Source of the DNA: Nonomuraea jabiensis | GTDB taxonomy: Bacteria; Actinomycetota; Actinomycetes; Streptosporangiales; Streptosporangiaceae | Direction: 5' to 3' | DNA length: 64,000 nucleotides | NCBI RefSeq assembly: GCF_014204795.1 | Contig: NZ_JACHMB010000001.1 | Location: 1,922,001 to 1,986,000 of the forward strand | Part shown: piece by piece, positions 60,801-64,000 of the stretch | How the letters are laid out: each line of letters begins with the position of its first letter | How positions within the stretch are numbered: the stretch's first letter is position 1 | Translations under genes and position numbers: made by a program | The notes under the pieces: generated by a model | What the model saw: only the letters and a program-made list of their open reading frames with translations | Databases searched by the model: none | What the model was told of the DNA's origin: nothing

Positions 60801-62157
60801 CGCCGATCTGTACGCCGCCTCCGGCACGGTCGTGGCCGGCCGGTGGAAGCTGAACAAGGGCACCTCGGGCACGGACGACTCCGTCTTCTCCCGCCACCTG
60901 ACCTTCGGCGGCGGCGCCATGATCGGCACCGACAACGGCTACACCAACGATCAGGGGCTGGCCCTGGACGGCATCGACGACTACGCAGCCACCAGCGTCG
61001 CCCCGGTACGGGCCAGCGAGAGCTTCACCGTGGCGGGCTGGGTGCGCGCCACCAGCGCCACCCCGACAAGGAACAGCACCGCCTTCAGCCAGGCCGGTGC
61101 GGCCACCAGCGCCTTCTCGGTGCGCTACAACGTCACCAGCAAGCGCTGGCAGGTTGAAGTGCCATCGGCAGACAGCGCGACCGCCACGCTCCAGAGCGTC
61201 GAGCACCCCAACTTCCTGACCGCGTCGACTGATCTGTGGGATCACCTAGCCGTGGTCTACGAGGCTCCCAAGAAGGAACTGCGGCTCTATGTTCGCGGCC
61301 AGCTGGCCGAGTCGGTGTCGGTCCGCGGGAACACCGTCGCCTTCGATGGCGGCAACCTGCAGATCGGGCGCCGGATGAAGCCCGGCGGCGGCTTCGACGA
61401 GTACTGGGCCGGCACCGTGGACGACGTCTGGGCTTTCCAAGGTGTCGCCTCGGAGGACGTCATCGCCCAGCGGGCTGCCGGTGCCGAACTTGACACCTAC
61501 CGCGACCTGACCGAGCGTTTGTGGCTCGGCTTCAACGACGGTGACGGTGCCGACCTGTCTCCCACCGGCAACGATGCCACGCTGGGCTCCGGCGCGAACT
61601 TCGCCACCGAAGAGCTGTGGGACGGGGGCGGCGCCTCGCTCCTGCTCAACGGCCAGTCCGACTCGACAGGCACAACCAGCGGCCCGGTCGTGGACACCAG
61701 CCAGAGTTTCTCGGTCGCGGCCTGGGTCAAGCTGACCAGCGCCGGCGCCGTCTACACCGTCGCCGGCCAGGACGGCACCAACGTCAGCGGCTTCTTCCTG
61801 CAGTACCACAAGACGCTCAACCGCTGGGTCTTCAACCGCTACGCCACCGACGGCGTCGGCACCGGCGGTGCGCTCGCCCAGTCGACGGCGGCACCGCAAC
61901 TCAATACGTGGACGCATCTGACCGGCGTCTATGACCGGGCCACCCAGTCGCTACGCCTGTACGTCAACGGCGTCCTGCAGCAGGAAACGGTGTGGACCTA
62001 CACGCCATGGAATGCCACCGGCCCCACCTCCATCGGCCGCGGCCGCTACGCCGGCGCGGACGCCGACGCCTGGGTCGGCGAACTGGACGACGTCCGGCTC
62101 TACCAGGGCGTCTTGAGCTCGGGCCAGATCGCGCGCCTGTCGCTCACCGACGGCTAA
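57823..62157 (+). CDS. Large secreted protein with DNRLRE-like region and three LamG domains
   Basis: This encodes 1,444 residues. A Sec signal peptide (1-35) is followed by an N-terminal beta-rich region and a Pro/Ser/Glu-rich linker (about 250-330). Next comes a DNRLRE-like domain (about 365-560, HYEFPISAYAGKSIIDAEFQ) and fibronectin-like strands. Three LamG/concanavalin jelly-roll domains follow at about 775-1000, 1005-1215 and 1232-1444, each with an LYVNG-type motif (LQLYVNGKLSG, LRLYVRGQLAE, LRLYVNGVLQQ). Such proteins sit just upstream of RHS/polymorphic-toxin genes in Nonomuraea-like genomes and may help display or deliver them, or bind glycans. Confidence 0.9.
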   Translation: MSWLRGASAAAVGALVLGLVQGVPLAAGLGAAAAATSSADGPAVTVEEALARAKASGEPVELATMLGESSELLVNPDGTYTSVQHLRPVRTRKNGRWVKIDTALKKRADGSIGPVATTVGLTLSGGGDGPLATVDEAGRQLVLGWKGTLPEPALDGDTALYAEVLPGVDLQVRAEPTGFSHVLVVKTREAAANPALAQVRYPLTGKGVRIKADAAGKIIAVDEATGGTVFETPVPLMWDSTGSEVQQVAAPEASPTATPSSTQSGEPSSAESLPDEQAPETDAAQPQSRLAVPQESEPAPSPQEASTADLPAPDDFKAPIQASTADGPGDGAQVAEMATAVSGQEMVLTPDAQLLASPDTQFPVFIDPQTTTVHAAEWAMTTSAYPSTTYYKFKGKDNEGMGYCHSSFVGCGSSHIKRLHYEFPISAYAGKSIIDAEFQVKETHSSSCTKTPVELWWTDNFADQIDWDKQKESGWWRRQLATKNEANGWSADCPASDVIFDQAAVKDALVDALAAGQSRFAFGLRAGDEADRLGWKRFHYDAAFRITYNTLPSVPKTTEMQTSPGGACVTGTPTPVNQLPQLQAYLQDADTQDSAKVQGQFRLRWDGVDKWTSALTNAQTTKTWFKQTLPSTVGGAAIPQSKIIEWDVRAYDGTAYSAWSPRCRFMYDTTAPAAPTVTSSTCPADGAAGCAVGQAVSFTVDSASTDVTGYRVWFDDAAYTDYAVTSGAAKTVSYTPTGTGASVLHVQAYDAAKKFSADNPYTFVVAAGRKAVAQWKLDDQPGANPLADVNPDGDAKTFPLTHDGGVVAGANGIVNEETDADGNVNVRNTAIRLPGTDSWPTASGPVITTTANFTVSAWAYLENGAAHAAIISQDGNRMSGFSLSYRTDQKKWGLLRMGQDSDTYTNSYWLYSTETAQVGRWTHLVGVFNSAAGKLQLYVNGKLSGEMAAPNGFDATGSFVLGRSKWKGALVDRWTGKIDEVQVYDRLLPAEEIADLYAASGTVVAGRWKLNKGTSGTDDSVFSRHLTFGGGAMIGTDNGYTNDQGLALDGIDDYAATSVAPVRASESFTVAGWVRATSATPTRNSTAFSQAGAATSAFSVRYNVTSKRWQVEVPSADSATATLQSVEHPNFLTASTDLWDHLAVVYEAPKKELRLYVRGQLAESVSVRGNTVAFDGGNLQIGRRMKPGGGFDEYWAGTVDDVWAFQGVASEDVIAQRAAGAELDTYRDLTERLWLGFNDGDGADLSPTGNDATLGSGANFATEELWDGGGASLLLNGQSDSTGTTSGPVVDTSQSFSVAAWVKLTSAGAVYTVAGQDGTNVSGFFLQYHKTLNRWVFNRYATDGVGTGGALAQSTAAPQLNTWTHLTGVYDRATQSLRLYVNGVLQQETVWTYTPWNATGPTSIGRGRYAGADADAWVGELDDVRLYQGVLSSGQIARLSLTDG

Positions 62158-62217
62158 CCCCGTGACGGCGGCCTGGGCTTGCAGGCCGGGGCCGCCATCA
62201 CACCTCCTTGCCGACCC

Positions 62218-62246
62218 GGCTGACGGCTCCATTGGAGCCGTCAGCC
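62218..62246 (+). terminator. Terminator after the LamG gene
   Basis: GGCTGACGGCTCC, the loop ATT, then GGAGCCGTCAGCC form a perfect 13-bp stem about 60 bp after the stop codon. Confidence 0.85.
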
Positions 62247-62300
62247 AACCGGCGCCTGCCATCCATTCCCTTCTCGTCATTTCTCGTTGGAGCAATTCTC

Positions 62301-64000
62301 GTGCCGTACGGCATGCCATCCCCCCTTTCGGCGCGCACCGAGCGCCGCAGCCGGGCCGGCAGTTGGGCCTCACGCCTGGCACTGCTGACCGTGGCCACCA
62401 TGTCGGCCACCTTGCTGGCCCCGATGCCCGTCCAGGCCGCAGGAAATCAGCGGCCCGACCCCAGCAACTTCGACAAGGTCGCCATCGGTAAGGGCGTCAA
62501 GGTCCGCGACCGCAAGGTCGACCCCGCCCTGCTGGCAACCAAGCCGATCCCAGTCCCCGCCTGGCCAGGCGAAGCCAGCACCGAGACGGACCTGTCCACG
62601 CCCACCGCCGCTCGGGCAACGGCAGGAACATTGCCGGTGAGCGTCAAGGCCGTCTCGCCCGCAGCCCGCTCTCAAAGCTCCACACCAGCACCAGCCTCCG
62701 GCAAGATCAAAATCACCACCCATGATCGCGGCGTGGCCCAGCGCGCGGGCCTGGACGGGGTACTGCTCAGCCTCACCCCGCTCACCGGCCCGGGCGGCCA
62801 GGCGGAAGTCAGCCTGGACTACGCCGCCGTAGCCGCCGCCTACGGCGGCGGCTACGGGGCGCGCTTACGCCTGGTGCAGCTGCCCGCGTGCGTGCTGACC
62901 ACGCCCAACAAGAGCGAATGCCGCACGCCAACGACGGTGCCGAGCGCCAACCGGCCCGCGGACAAGACCGTCACCGCCACGGTGACCCTGCCGGGTGCCC
63001 CTGCGACATCACCCTCCACCACGGCGACCCCGCCTCAGCCATCGTCCGCAACTGCCTCGGGGGCCGGAACTGAGGCAGCCGCCCCGTCGGCAACCTCACC
63101 GCGTGCGCTGGCCGGTCCGATGGTACTGGCCGCCACCGCCGGCCCTTCCAGCAGCCAGGGCGACTTCAAGGCCACCTCGCTGGCCCCCTCGGCCACCTGG
63201 TCCAGCGGCGGGAATACTGGGGACTTCACCTGGTCCTACCCGATGCGCGTCCCGCCGGTCCCGGGCAGCCTCACGCCCAACGTCGGAATTTCCTACTCCT
63301 CCGGCAGCGTGGACGGCCGTACCGCCAACACCAACAACCAGCCCTCCTGGGTCGGTGAAGGATTCGAACTCGCGCCCGGGTTCATCGAACGCCGCTACAA
63401 GCCGTGCCAGGACGACGGTGAAGGCACCGATCTGGAAAAGCCCGGCGACCTGTGCTGGGCCTACCCGAATGCCACCATCACCTGGAACGGCAAGGGCGGC
63501 GAACTGATCCAGACCGCGCCCGGCTCCGACGTCTGGAAGTTCAAGAACGACGACGGCACCCGCATCGAGCACCTGACCGACACTGCCACCGGCAACGGCG
63601 ACGACAACGGCGAATACTGGCGCCTCACCACCACCAACGGCACCCAGTACTACTTCGGCAAGAACCGGCTGCCCGGCTGGAGCAGCGGCAAGGCCGAAAC
63701 CAAGTCAGCCCTCACGGTGCCCGTCTTCGGTAACAACAGCGGCGAGCCGTGCAACAACGGCAGCTTCGCCGACTCCTGGTGCCAGCAGGCCTACCGATGG
63801 AACCTCGACTACGTCGTCGACCCGGCCGACAACGCCATGGCCTACTACTACCAGGCCGAAGGCAACCACTACGGCCGCAACCTGGAATCCACCGACGACA
63901 CCCCCTACGACCGGGGCGGCTGGCTGGACCACATCGAATACGGGCTGCGCTCAGGCAGCGTGTACTCGGCCAAACCGCTGGCCCGCGTCGACTTCGCCGT
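62301..64000 (+). CDS. RHS/YD-repeat polymorphic-toxin-type protein, 5' part (runs off the window)
   Basis: The frame is open from GTG 62301 (GGAG 8 bases upstream; ATG 62313 is the alternative) to the window end, 566 codons. A signal peptide (about 1-46, ending PMPVQAAG) precedes a Thr/Pro/Ala-rich stalk. It then has GDFTWSYPMRVPPVPGSLTP, NVGISYSSGSVDGRTANTNN and PSWVGEGFELAPGFIERRY, the N-terminal beta-propeller segment typical of actinobacterial RHS proteins, and later WRLTTTNGTQYYFGKNRLPG. The YD repeats and any C-terminal toxin lie beyond the window. Confidence 0.88.
   Translation, partial: MPYGMPSPLSARTERRSRAGSWASRLALLTVATMSATLLAPMPVQAAGNQRPDPSNFDKVAIGKGVKVRDRKVDPALLATKPIPVPAWPGEASTETDLSTPTAARATAGTLPVSVKAVSPAARSQSSTPAPASGKIKITTHDRGVAQRAGLDGVLLSLTPLTGPGGQAEVSLDYAAVAAAYGGGYGARLRLVQLPACVLTTPNKSECRTPTTVPSANRPADKTVTATVTLPGAPATSPSTTATPPQPSSATASGAGTEAAAPSATSPRALAGPMVLAATAGPSSSQGDFKATSLAPSATWSSGGNTGDFTWSYPMRVPPVPGSLTPNVGISYSSGSVDGRTANTNNQPSWVGEGFELAPGFIERRYKPCQDDGEGTDLEKPGDLCWAYPNATITWNGKGGELIQTAPGSDVWKFKNDDGTRIEHLTDTATGNGDDNGEYWRLTTTNGTQYYFGKNRLPGWSSGKAETKSALTVPVFGNNSGEPCNNGSFADSWCQQAYRWNLDYVVDPADNAMAYYYQAEGNHYGRNLESTDDTPYDRGGWLDHIEYGLRSGSVYSAKPLARVDFA

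Overview
The window is high-GC actinomycete chromosome. Frequent GTG/TTG starts, a SepX/GlpR-Mog-MoaC-Glp-GalU block, SARP, XRE-TPR and kinase-WD40 regulators, and very large secreted LamG and RHS proteins suggest a Streptosporangiaceae-type organism (Nonomuraea-like). That placement is inference, not a measured taxonomy.

Layout. Positions 1-21,300 are accessory chromosome: a MerR regulator with a classic operator, a TIGR04222-type membrane protein, a Ser/Thr kinase with WD40-like repeats, secreted proteins, XRE/SnoaL and MarR/NmrA divergent pairs, and a SARP regulator divergent from a DHA2 drug exporter. Between them lie many gene relics: histidine kinase, HAD, tyrosine recombinase, and a Tn3 transposase fragment joined to a beheaded metallo-beta-lactamase-fold gene. 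Positions 21,375-24,180 hold a dying actinomycete integrative element next to tRNA-Ala(CGC): an N-terminally cut FtsK/TraB, an excisionase with an in-frame stop, an intact ribbon-helix-helix protein and an integrase with an internal deletion. Positions 24,300-35,300 are conserved core: the divisome/molybdopterin block, galU, 5-formyl-THF cyclo-ligase, a CPA antiporter, an FmdB zinc ribbon, MTA phosphorylase, a SAF protein, mscL and a peptidase.

The most interesting part is 35,447-57,167. It is a 21.7-kb genomic island bounded by a perfect 46-bp direct repeat of the 3' half of tRNA-Arg(CCT). The left copy is the intact tRNA. The right copy is only the 3' piece. Directly inside the left edge is a degenerate four-repeat type I-E-like CRISPR relic without cas genes. 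The rest is one biosynthetic gene cluster with two divergent arms. The minus arm encodes two ABC exporters, a freestanding NRPS adenylation enzyme, an acyl-CoA dehydrogenase-like flavoenzyme and a freestanding condensation enzyme. The plus arm encodes a carrier protein, a nucleotidyltransferase, a ROK sugar kinase, a HAD phosphatase, a Gfo/Idh/MocA oxidoreductase, an EPSP-synthase homologue, a DegT/AHBA-synthase-type aminotransferase, a type I dehydroquinase, an NDK-like protein, an FAD amine oxidase-like protein, an APH-type kinase, a thymidylate kinase-shikimate kinase fusion and a TauD-type dioxygenase. The gene set looks like the kanosamine branch known from AHBA pathways combined with later shikimate-pathway steps, plus NRPS-style acylation. 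No aminoDAHP or aminoDHQ synthase, no cluster-specific regulator and no integrase are present.

After the right repeat, the window ends with a three-LamG-domain secreted protein and the 5' part of an RHS/YD-type polymorphic-toxin gene that runs off the end.
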